Shown in pieces: positions 1 through 11,000 of a stretch of 64,000 nucleotides of DNA; position 1 is the first letter of the stretch, and each line of letters begins with the position of its first letter. Origin of the DNA: Tigriopus japonicus (Eukaryota > Arthropoda > Copepoda > Harpacticoida > Harpacticidae); contig CM021316.1 of NCBI GenBank assembly GCA_010645155.1, positions 1,611,215 through 1,675,214 of the forward strand, in the 5' to 3' direction. A program made the position numbers and the translations under genes. The notes beneath the pieces were generated by a model. It was not told where the DNA came from and ran no database searches. It was given only the letters and a program-made list of their open reading frames with translations.

Positions 1-1005
1 TAAACTGAGACTCAGTTTTTGTAATATATATCACTTATTTTACTTAAAATGATTTTAAAATTAATTTTTTGATTTTAAAGTTAATTACCTAATGATTTTA
101 CTTAAAATTTTATTGCATTAATACAATACCAGGTGCCCTAAAGAGGCAAATAAATGCCTGGAGAAGAATTCATCTTTGCTCCACAAATGAGAAAAGACAT
201 CTTTACCGGAACTTTGACAAGCTACAGAAGCTCATGTGAAGGAAGCGTCATCAGAACACTAGCGACAGTGGCTTTTACGTGAAGCTTTAAAAAAGCTTAG
301 CAAACCAAGAAGCACAAGAAAAAGCAGTCTAAAAGGAGCCTTTAACCAATAAAATATCCATGTGTGGGCTTGAGCACATCTTATTTTGCAATACCATGAC
401 TTGATCAATTCTTATTGGCACGATCTACATAAATTGATTGCAAAATCAAATGTCTTTATAACTTGAACTTCCTGATTGATGGTGGCGACATCAATGGCAA
501 ACCCTTGAAGCTTCAAAAATAGCCAAACAACGGGACGGAGTTGACGCTTCTTTTCCACGAAGTTCTCTACAAGCCATGCAGCATGAGAAGAAGAGGTGTT
601 GGAATCTTGTTGGAAGAGTAGGGAAATTCAGAGGCCATTTTCGCAAATTCAAAATTGTTTTATAAAAAACTGTTGCTAACAAAGTATCTTGACAAAAGAA
701 TACACAAAACATTTTCTTTCAAGACAAAAACGTAAAACGTTAGAAAATAACGCACAAAAGGCGTTTTTGGCGTTGAGTTTACTACTCTTTGCTTTGGAGT
801 GAAGTAACGTTTTGTTAAACTTTTTGTTTAACAAAAGCATAAACAAATACGCAGAGATGACAACACTGAGCTATAAAAGTTATGGAACATTTTTTATTAA
901 ATTGTACTCTCCACTTGGTGCTCACGCACATTCTAGTCATGTTTTTTCTCTAGTCAATGTATGAATAATAGTTCCCTCCCAGAAACTCTCTCAGTTATGT
1001 CATCA
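1..1005. other. AT-rich stretch with no gene seen
   Basis: Reading all frames shows only short open stretches without splice-consistent neighbours or recognisable motifs. I see no RNA gene and no clear repeat boundary here. Confidence 0.5.
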
Positions 1006-1233
1006 TACTAGTTATGGGTTTCGAGTTGGGAGTGTTCCCATTTTTGACTCAAAGTTTAATTGGCAGGCTGTATCAAACTTTTTGACCAAACACCGAAACC
1101 AGGACGTATATGGCAGCACTCGAACCAAAATCGAGCTCGAGTTCAATCATAGCTTGGCAGTGCTGCCATATTTTACTTGCCTTTTAAGAAGTCAAATTGT
1201 GGTAAGCTTTTCGACCCTAAAGGACCAAAATGG
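1006..1233 (+). repeat. Dispersed repeat, copy 1 (second copy near 14.9 kb)
   Basis: This stretch aligns along its length with 14930-15153 in the same orientation. Shared blocks include a common start (atgggtttc), the phrase aaactttttgaccaaa and the end gaccctaaaggaccaaaatg. The two copies differ by substitutions and small indels, so they are old. No coding capacity or terminal inverted repeat was recognised; it is probably a fragment of an interspersed element of unknown class. Confidence 0.75.
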
Positions 1234-1339
1234 GAAAACTGCCAAAAATCCAACTCGAAACAACACAGTACATCACACCCTCCTAACTCGATTCACAATA
1301 TATTACCGCATTGCAAGCTTGCTAATATAGTTGACGGGG

Positions 1340-1920
1340 GTTGAGAGGCTCAATCAAAATAGTGCCACTTCAAAATAGAGCCAAATCAAAATAGAGCCAA
1401 ATCATAGGAGAGCATGACATTTTAAAGCCAATCATAATAGAGTGAATCTACAAAATTTCTTTCAACTGTGTATTTCCTTAGGTTAGAGTGAACAATGTAG
1501 CTTTCTAAGTATTTGAAAGGCTCTTTTTGGGGAAAATTGTTCCATAAGTCTAGACAAATTTCTTCATGAAGGTCATTTCTGATAGTCTTACAGCGTCTAC
1601 ACTATGGCTGCCGTCCCTGTTCGTTGGGATTTTTTATCATAAAACGAAGCCTTGGTAAAAAAGCTTTTCCTTGTGCCTTTGGGTCTTTTTGAACTCCTTC
1701 AACATTGTTAGCTAATATATTTGATTTGTCAATTACAAATTTCTCTTCAAGTTGAAATTGATGAATTGAACGAACGCTATTTTTGCTCTAATTCAATACA
1801 CTCTCTTTTGATCTGGCTCTAATTTGATTCACTCTCTTATGAAGCGGCTCTATTTTGAACCGGCACTATTTTGATTCCCTCTATTTTGTACACATACTTT
1901 TTTGATCTGCTCTAATTTCA
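1340..1920. mobile_element. Foldback/MITE-like element with long inverted ends
   Basis: The left end (about 1344-1440) and right end (about 1795-1885) are inverted copies of each other. Both carry a repeated phrase built on aatcaaaatagtgcc followed by ttcaaaatagagcc, and the right end reads as its reverse complement (ggcactattttgatt after ggctctattttgaa). Within each end the motif caaaatagagcc is itself tandemly repeated. The middle, about 350 bp, has no coding frame. Such a structure fits a non-autonomous foldback DNA transposon; I could not define a target-site duplication, so the exact borders are approximate. Confidence 0.7.
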
Positions 1921-2440
1921 AAGGATCCCCAAAACTTCCCTATCACAATGTAGTTCCGAACTCATGCGCACTGTGGGGTTACTCAGGGATAACCTATATA
2001 ATAGTATTAATACTGGATGCGAACTCGCGGAATTTCTCCGGCACGCAACCTCCGGTATGAGGCCGAGATTCGTAAACAAGAAGAACAAACCGCCATGTTG
2101 GGAGCGGAAAATCAAACGGAAATCGACGAAAATTCCAAAAGATAGTGCGCCAATCGGTGTTCCCTGTGTTTCAAGCGGGTCCAGCCAAGTCCTAGCCTTG
2201 GTAAAGGTCAACGTCATGCCCAAAAATCAGTCCGATGTTGGTGTTTCGAAGACATCCAGTTCACCCAAGAAAGAGTGAAAGAAATAGTGAATGAATGACC
2301 ACATCATGGAGTGCGAATGAACCCACAAAGGTGTCTAATCTACAAGATGACGATCAAAGTGATCAAATGAAATCTGATGACGAGGTTACCTGCAATAACC
2401 TTCGGAAGTGATAGCCCTAACTAAAGCCAAAAAACGAATA

Positions 2441-2977
2441 TGCACCGGACTCCGAGCCCAAATTCTTCTTGCAAAAGGATAAAGAACCAACTTTCCCACG
2501 GACCAATACGGGGAGTTTCTTTACGCTCATCCATTGCACAACTTGAACAACTAAGAATATCTTACGATTACTTGAATTATCAACAACAAAATATCGTTTT
2601 TTTCCGAGCTCATATATCATCCGACTTGAACGTCTTATTAGTATCTTTGAACTTACAATTGAACCCATCCATCAATATTTCAGGTATTATCCTGAACTGA
2701 ATTAACACATGCCAAACTTTGTATGAAATCAAGGTTGTTATAGGTTGTGAGATTGTCACCTTGGCATAACATGTTCTATAAATGATGGTCCTTTTTCGAA
2801 TTTCCTTTATTGTATGGTTGTGTCTTTTAGTTCAGGATAATAAGGACAGGTAAGATACTCTTAAGTTGTTCAAGTTGTGTGATGGACGAGTGCGATAAAA
2901 CTCCCCGTTTTGATCCGGGTGAGAGTATGTGGGGAAAGTTGGTTCTTAATCCCTTTTCAAGAGGAATTTGCGTTCGG
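2441..2977. repeat. Diverged inverted repeat pair
   Basis: The segment at about 2441-2567 (continuing at 2683-2706) matches the reverse complement of about 2822-2977. Both contain aagaaccaactttccc, then acggggagttt, then acaacttgaacaact and attatcctgaact. The left arm carries about 115 extra bases (2568-2682) that begin near a gtaag-poor junction and end in tttcag, so one arm may have gained an insertion. The arms are roughly 80% alike by eye. No gene is evident in or around it. Confidence 0.65.
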
Positions 2978-5976
2978 ATTAAGGTCAATATAGAACAAAG
3001 AAAGAAGAAGTCCTCAGTGTCAAGAATTCGATTAAATGAAGAACAAATTAAGATGACTTTGAAACCTATCAGGTGGACCTACTAGCAATGGATGGGCTCA
3101 ATATTTTGATCTGCCTTTGGAGTCAGTCAGCCCAAATTGGTGATCTGACAGTCTAACCCGGATTCCATGGACCCTCCCAAAGTCTTTAGAATGAAATGCT
3201 CCCATCAAGATTGAATTGTGTGGATTTTTTAATTCAATCTGATTGTTAATTCCTGGACAAGGGGATCTAAGAAGATCAATCAAACCTTATCAAGCCTGTA
3301 GAGCCTATCCCTGCAATGATAAGACATGATCCTTTGGTCCTGAAGGACCCTTAGCCCCAGTCCTGCGTGGTCCCGACCTTCTTGAGCCCCAAGACTTGAA
3401 ACATTTTCAATCAAATCCACAATCAAGGCTTTAATCCTCATGTTTTTCACTCATTTTGTCTCAAGGACGTTGTGATTGCCTTTGTTCCTGTTCCAATCCG
3501 GATCAGATGGCTGATCTGATCCAGAACCGTCAAAAGTGCCCTTCAATGGTTATAGCCAACAACATCTCTGACTTGGACTCCATCTTGTTTCAAAATGAGA
3601 CCATTCTTGTTCTTTCATTTTCTTATGGAAATGGTTCCTGCGTTGTGGAGGTGTTGAAGAGGATGGAAGATGAGTAACACTCCAGATACCACCACAGATA
3701 CTTCTGTTAAGCATTATTTCACTGAAGTTGGACTAATGGGTGAAGCAAGATTCCATCTACGTATTTTCCTCATTCTTATGAGGACTAAAATCCTTTGGAG
3801 AGTTGAATGTCAAAAGTTCATGAGACGAGTAAAAAGAGTGCTGGGACTTCTTAAATCAAGGTGAAGAACATCCAGTCCACAAATATTAACACAAAAAGTT
3901 TGCGTGAATTCTTTCAAGACACATGTTCAACAGTTTTAGACATTAATAAGGAATAAATGACGTCGTGTCAAAATATAGCCTCGGCCTCATACCATTTTTT
4001 CAAAAATCGGAGTTCGTGTCCACCCCTTTCAGGGGTTCCTGGGTTACTGTAGGGATGAAATTGTATGCCTTTGTAGACAGCAGCTTCTGTTTGGTGGGGA
4101 CCTTGATCGCACTAACTCAAATTTGATGGGCCTAAACCCAAAAATATGTTGTGGAACTAAATTGTAGAATGCAAAACAAGATGCTCAAAACAGAATTAGT
4201 AAATAGCACAAGTTAGAAAATGTGGATATCAATGAAGTTGGGAGTCGGAAGCTTAAGATCAGTTTAATTTTGGAATTTAGAATTTGGATCAAAGCAAGAC
4301 ATATTCTGTAAAAAAGAGTGATTGCAGCAAATATTTTTGTTTGGGCGACATCGAAGTTTACCTACATCTAAATTGGATAGTCCATGTGGTCTTAGGATCA
4401 ACTTTCTATCATTGCCAATCTAATTAGTTGGAATTTGAAGTGCACTCATAGCCAAACAAACCTCAGATCATCCGTCAACCAAATGAAACAACGACAAAAA
4501 CAATGAGATCATTGACAGTTCGCCAGGTTAGCTTTGTGGTCCATGTACTGTACTACTTTCATGGTACAGGTAGATTAACAACATTGATCAGAGGAAACCA
4601 CATGAGAACAACCACAAAACACATCGCGTCGCAAATGAAGCACAGGATTTGACCAAGGACGCCATAACGCTCGGAGGCAGACTCGCTCCGAACAATCATC
4701 TAGTAGACCATTGAAGAGGGGAAAAAGTGAGAGTTTCACGGAATTTGTCCTTGAATTCTCATTCACGAGACGAAAAACAGCCAACCGACCGTCCATCCAT
4801 CCAAGGCATTCATTCAACCAGCCAGACGCTAACGACAATGGTGATTAGAGCTCGGATTTAGATTGATACGTAACTCAATTAAGAATATGTCAAAACTTGA
4901 ACTTTGTATCAATGTTTAAAAAAGTTAATATGCTATTAATGGGGCCATCATTTTGTGATTATGTAAACAACTTTGGAATTTAACGGAGATTTCATAGAAT
5001 TTTGAAAGGGGAAATGTGTTGATTCTGAAATTATGCTTTCGTGCGTGATCATCTGGAAAAAAGTGCACGAAAAATATTCAAAATATTCACTGTTCAGTGG
5101 TTTTCTGAATCAGAATTTCTCCCTTGGCTTCTCAACTATTTCTAACATTTTTAGCTATTTAGTTAATAATGGAGGGGCATAAAACAGCAAGAAACGTATT
5201 GGATGCAAAAAATGATCACAATTTCTTGGAAATCATTGCTAAACTATGTTTTTGTGGATTTCCTGTGGACTAAAGTTCGTCAACAACAATCAAAAACAAA
5301 AACTCAAAAGGAAAAACAATAAATTATAAACAGCCAAAATACAACAAAGAGAAAACATCGTAACAACATATTTAAAAACCTAGTACTATATGATTAAAGC
5401 CTGTTATAATTGACGAAGTAAGCTAAGTTTGGTGAAAGAGATATCAAATTAAGGGTTTTTAAAAATTCATTTGAAATGGTCTGAATTATGAAAAATACTT
5501 TGTTCTTTATTTTTCCAGGCTCTAGAGATGATGAATGTGGCCATGGTGCATCTTCACATGTTTAGTTAGCAGCGCGCGTCATTTTTTCTTGACAAGTTTG
5601 AGAACATAAAGACGAAGCTTGTGAGAGAGGTTCAATAGCATGCACTTTTAGATCGAAGTTCTGAGACAAGGTCCTGGGAGTTATTTGAGATTTGGAGGAA
5701 AACTTTTGATTTATTTGTGTCGTTCCAGGTGCATTTTTGTGAGACAGTTGCGGATCAGATTGGTTGGTTTTGAATTACGACAAGGACAAAAGAATTAACA
5801 ATCCCACTTTGTCAGTATATTAGGGGAATCATGACATTTTACTTTGCCCACCTTCACAAGTGAGTCAAGTTTATAAGAAGGAATAACATTTGAGCAAAGC
5901 AAACACGTAAATCACTGGTGCGTCCATCCAAAAGCCATGGTCACACTGAAGACCCAAATGTCAGGAATCGCCTTGT
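2978..5976. other. No gene seen; probable 3' flank of the acidic-protein gene at its right end
   Basis: Open frames here are short and not linked by credible splice sites. On the minus strand a possible polyadenylation signal (AATAAA, plus-strand tttatt at 5710-5715) lies about 260 bp beyond the stop codon of the minus-strand gene ending at 5977, so the last few hundred bases may be its 3' UTR. Confidence 0.4.
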
Positions 5977-8027
5977 TTACACTTCCTGAACGGATCCAAG
6001 GTCAATTTCCTGTGGTGGTTGCTCTTCATCTGCAACGTTTCCCTCTAAAGCAACAGGCTCTTCCGCCTCATCTTCCTCAAACACCACTGGAGGCCGTCGA
6101 GGCACATCTTCAGGTTGGAGATCTTGGGTCAAGCTCTCAACGACCTCATTTGATTCTGTAACTTCGTCGGCTCCAATCTCAATTGGATTTCTTGTCACAA
6201 CTGAATCGTCAGATTGAGATTCTTCTGGGATAATGAACACGTCATCGAGCCGTACTTCGGCTAACGGAGCCCTTGTTGTCTCCGGTTGGTCAAGGCCAGC
6301 CTCACGAAAATCGGGAACAACCTCGACTCCTTCGGAATCATCCTCTTGAATTTCGGACGCGAAAGGATCAAAGACGTCATCGAGTTCGATCTCGGCCAAG
6401 GGGTTTCTTCTTCCCTCACCCTCGACAGTTTCTGTCGTGGTAATATCGCCGGCTGGATCATCGTCCTGGATTTCGGACGCAAATGGATCAAAGACATCGT
6501 CCAACACGATTTCGTCCAAGGGGTTCCGTCGTGTTTGAGTGTCAGCCAGATCAATGGAAGTTGCATCATTTTCGGAATCATCGTCTTGAATCTCCAGTGC
6601 AAAAGGATCAAAAACATCATCTAATTCAATCTCGGCTAGCGGGTTTCTTCGGGTTGCTGCTTCGGGTTCTTCCGCGGTCGTGGTTTCCTCAACATTTTGA
6701 GCTTCTTGTTCAGCTTCAATTCGAGGCTTAAGGGCGTCGACCTCCTCCAAAGCATTTGTCTCCTCCTCATCCACCTTATTCAAGAGATTGTTAAGAGTCT
6801 CATCAAATGAGTGCAAGGTACCACTGAAGGTCTCGGTGATGGCGTCCGCGGTCTGTAAGGAGAAAAACAACAAATGCTCTGAAACTGTTTGTTTACCAAT
6901 GAACTTGAGACTTTTCGTTGGAATCTGGAGACACGCCAGATTTCCTCGTTTCTCAGTAAGTTGTGTGACGGTTTTCAACCACGGGAAGAGCAACACTTCA
7001 CTTTGGTTGGTTGCTCAATCACCCTTTTGGGAAGCATGCACTTGCCATTGTCTGATAATTTCATGCTTTGGAAGTCCAATTTTACGCACTGAATATGTCT
7101 TGATTGATCAGGAAGTCATGTCTTGAGGCCATTGAGTGATCTCTTGACTACGTACAGTTACTACCAAAGTTTTGTGGCTCTTGAACGTAGGTTTGGCGTA
7201 GGTTGTTCAGCCATTGTTCAGTGTTTTCTGCTTGCTCACGGCATTTTTCTAAACTGGCTTGAGGTTTCAGCTTGGGCCAAAAAAAGGATGGATTACTTTA
7301 ATCGTGCTCTTGATCATTGGGATCAGACTCCCTGCCATCTATTTTTCCGTCTACCAAATCCGTTTTAAGCTCACACACACAAGGTTTCACTCACCTCCTG
7401 CAACTCTTCAACGGCCATTTCCGCGGCCTTTTCAAGCTCATCCTGGCTTTCAGTCGTCATCTCCATCATTTCAGTTGTAACATCTTCTACGGGTTCATCT
7501 GTCGATTCTTGTTCAGATTCAGTAGTGTCCTCAGAAGCCTCTGTGACGGTGGTTGAAGTAGTGGTGGTATCGGCCATAAGCTCCTTGCGATTGGCCTCTT
7601 CAATAGCCTTTTTAATGGCTTGCTCCTCGAGCATCTTCTGAAGGTCAAACACTGGAGCTTTGTCGTCATCATAGGTGACTCTCTGAATGGCATTCTGATT
7701 CTGATACTGATACGGGTCTTTGACCGTAACTGGACCGAATCCTCGAAGGGGACCATGAGCAAACCCTCGGCCAAACCTCATAACCTGCGATTTGAAAAAG
7801 TCGTAAAATGGTCACCCTCATGTCACAATTCTACAGCTTACCCTTGAGTAACCACTATGAATTCTGACTTCAGGAGCACTTTCTTCTGACCTCGACGACG
7901 AGAGCTCATCTCCAAATCCTCGGAACTGTTCTTCGGTCAGAGACTGAGGTAGAGGAATGGCCATAACCACAGATACAGTGAATGTGAATGCCAGCAGGCA
8001 GGATATCGTAAACCTGAGGAACTTCAT
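5977..8027 (-). CDS. Secreted acidic protein with 40-residue tandem repeats
   Basis: I do not recognise a family. Exons on the minus strand are 8027-7842, 7784-7395 and 6852-5977, joined at GTAAG/CAG and GTGAG/CAG sites, all phase 0, giving 483 residues. Residues 1-23 form a signal peptide (MKFLRFTISCLLAF start, cleavage after VMA probable). A middle part rich in Thr, Glu and Ser (exon 2) is followed by tandem repeats in exon 3. Near-identical units start at about residues 260, 300 and 340, each beginning RRNPLxEIxLDDVFDPFA followed by EIQxDD, and a fourth degenerate unit starts near 386. The protein is strongly acidic and has no membrane segment after the signal. An extracellular role such as calcium or matrix binding is only inference from composition. 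Confidence 0.8.
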
Positions 8028-11000
8028 TATATTTTGTGTTTTCTTTTTGTTTTGGTGGAAGAATGGCTAAGAATGGGAAATTCTTCCTCGCCTTCCAATT
8101 TCAGGATGGAGGATTGGGCAACCGAGCTGCAAGAGAATTTGTGAGAAGATGGGTAAAACGTTGGACTAAATCAAATCAAGGTGAGATTGTAGACGGTAAT
8201 TCTCAGGCCCTTTAAGGTCCATTTAAGGCATGAAGCACTACATTCAGAGACTCCAGATGGCTAATTATGCCTTTGGTTAGAAGTGACAAGGATCTTTTCC
8301 TTGGTGGTTTATTACCCTGGCTCTGAGCCCTACATGTTCATCATAATGCCATTTTCCGAGCTAATGGCTTGCGCATGACACTTTTATTCTCAAGATCGAC
8401 ATCCTTTTCAACTAGTTGATTCGTTAAAACCAAGTTGTGCTTCCCTATCGGCAAAGGCAATAATCGAAATGGATTCATTTCAACTCCTACGTACGTACAC
8501 ATCTGTCCAAGCTAGCTCTGAATGACATGTGCGAGATGCACAAGGGTGTTGGCGAATCGATAGATCTGAACTTTTGAAGTGAGTCCCACCGCTGCCAATG
8601 GCGATTTTGACCACCGTCTTACCTTCAAGCTTCAATCTGGCCACAATAATTGATGTCTTGAGCAATAATGGTCTCTCTGAAGTGTTTGGAAGGAATCGAG
8701 AAAATGGACTAATGCGGTTCGTGATGTTTACGATTCCGGATTGTGTTTCTATTCTAATCATTGTTTCCCTAACTGTCCAAAAAAGACCTGCTGTTTTTGA
8801 AGGAAATGATGACCTTGAACTCGTACCAACCCAGGATATCCCCATAACTAGTCGACAATCTGAAAAATCCCTGACTTCCTGATGGAAATTCCCACCTACA
8901 AGTTGTACACGTACTACCGGTGCAATATGTTTGTACCTTGCTATTAATCAAGTAAGCGAATGTTAATGTCTCGAATAACTCAAATTTATTCGGAAAGACA
9001 AATACATCTGGTTGCTCCACCTTTCCGAAGAAAGTGGGCAGTGGCCCTTCAATCTTCAATTTTTTGCTCCAAAAGAAACAGGTGTGAACGGAATACAAAT
9101 TAATTGGTCAATGAACAAAGGCGCATACTGATAGGGAAGTGTCCTAAATTTGAGAAGTACAATTTACACCATTGCCCATACTTTGTTCCAATCAGGAAGG
9201 AGTTGCTTTCAAACAATGGAGAAGTAATTTTCGTCTACAACCAAGGGTCTTTTCAGATTTCTGAGTTAATGCAAGGTTATTCCATCATTAACCCAAATCA
9301 ATATTGTTGATTAGGTCAGACCTAAGACGAAATTGGCCCGCAAAGGATTGTCGTTTATGCACAACCGAGTATGTGCAAAAACAATGTCGAGAATGGAAAG
9401 CTGCATATTTTTCGTTTGCTAATCCTTGCCAAAGATTTTTGTAACCAAATTAGCCATGGAAAATAATCTTAAAATTGATTCTTATGTATTGAATATTTAT
9501 GAGATGTATTTGAAAACCCTTTGAGGTCCTATAAGTGTTCAATCAATAGATGTGTGTGCAAATGTGTGTGCTCAAAAAGTGCAGAGTACTTGACAAAGCA
9601 CGAACTTATTAGAAATATTGATGATTTTAAAGTACGATGTGTATTTTCAAACGCTAATTAGTTGGACAAATAGAAATAATAATGTGTGGTATTACGAAGA
9701 CTCTGAACCAAACGCATCTGTGTCTTGTTCAAAGTAACCAAATATCATGCAATCACTTAATGATTATTTGGTGACTCGCCAGAAGCCAAACTGTGAAACC
9801 GTGATGAACGAATTCGAAGGCAAGGGTTTTGATCGCTGAAAAATAGGTCCATTCGCAATTGGTTTAGTGCATCTTATTTCAGATGTCGCAATGAATATGC
9901 AAACCAAAAACCACGCTTTGCCAAACAGGTTGCTTCATATGCAAAAAGTCCTTTCTGAAATACCAACTTATCCCACCCAAAATTTAAGAGAACGGAATTT
10001 AAAGTCGTCCAGAAAATAATCGTTCGTCAATTTAGAGTAACAGCTTGGGTCCAAATTTCGGTTGTGCACATTCTGCAATGCCAAGGGGGTTCTATTGAAT
10101 TTTGGACAGGATCAAGGACATAGCTTTTTTCATTCCATGAACGTTTGGCAACCCATGTCTTCTAAGATTTTTGTCATTCAATAAATTCTGGCGTCGTTTT
10201 TGAGCATTTTCGGCTCCCAAAGTGATGCCTAATCAGCTAGGACAAGATGATTCATATCAGGGACTTCTAGCCTCAAGACTCGAGAGGGATGATGATGACA
10301 TGAATACCAATTGTGGAGACTCAGCTGACCCGAAAGCGATTCAAGGTTAACCACTTTCTGACCAGATCCGTCCACCAAGGGCAAGTTTTCACTTTTATCC
10401 GACCTCGCTGGCCAGAAAAAGGGTCAAAGGTTTTATTCTCGCCCTGAATTAATTTTCTCACTAAGGGCTTGAAGATAATTTTTGGTTGTCCCTCGTTATG
10501 AAGGATTAGCGTGAATTAGTCAACCAACTTTGACTATTTTTGCAAGTTTTGTAAAAGTTGATTGTAAACTACTTTTTCTTCTTCGAATAGCATTTTGTGC
10601 TGAAAATTGTCAACTTCTGAAAATATCTGCTTGTTTACATTTTTGCCCACACTCCACCTCCACCCTTAATTGACGACGACAGGCTAGATTGTTCACATAG
10701 TCTATTGTTTGGACCGGGGAATTAGCGGCAAAATTGCAGGCGATTGCAAAAAGCACATTTCGTGGGAAGTTATTGTTGCAACAACAATCAAGGTTGTGTT
10801 TTTCTGGCCTAGCTACCAAGGCCACTTTTTCCTCTCAGTTACTTTGACGATTACGAGGGTGGTCTTAAATTTGGTCGGCTTACCTTGGATCGGGTTTTGA
10901 AAATCAGATTAAGGTGCGAGTTTCTCCAGAAGCATGTGACTTTTGACGCAACTTTCATTTAACCAGTTTGATGACGGCTCGAGATTCTCCTCGGAGGGTT

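Noticed and set aside
1964..2278. Plus-strand 104-codon frame with Lys/Pro-rich ending
   Set aside because: No domain, no spliced partner, and alternative frames are equally open. It adjoins repeats and is probably decayed element sequence.
8480..8882. Overlapping 121-codon minus and 94-codon plus open frames
   Set aside because: Both strands are open at once, there are no motifs, and nothing links either frame to other exons.
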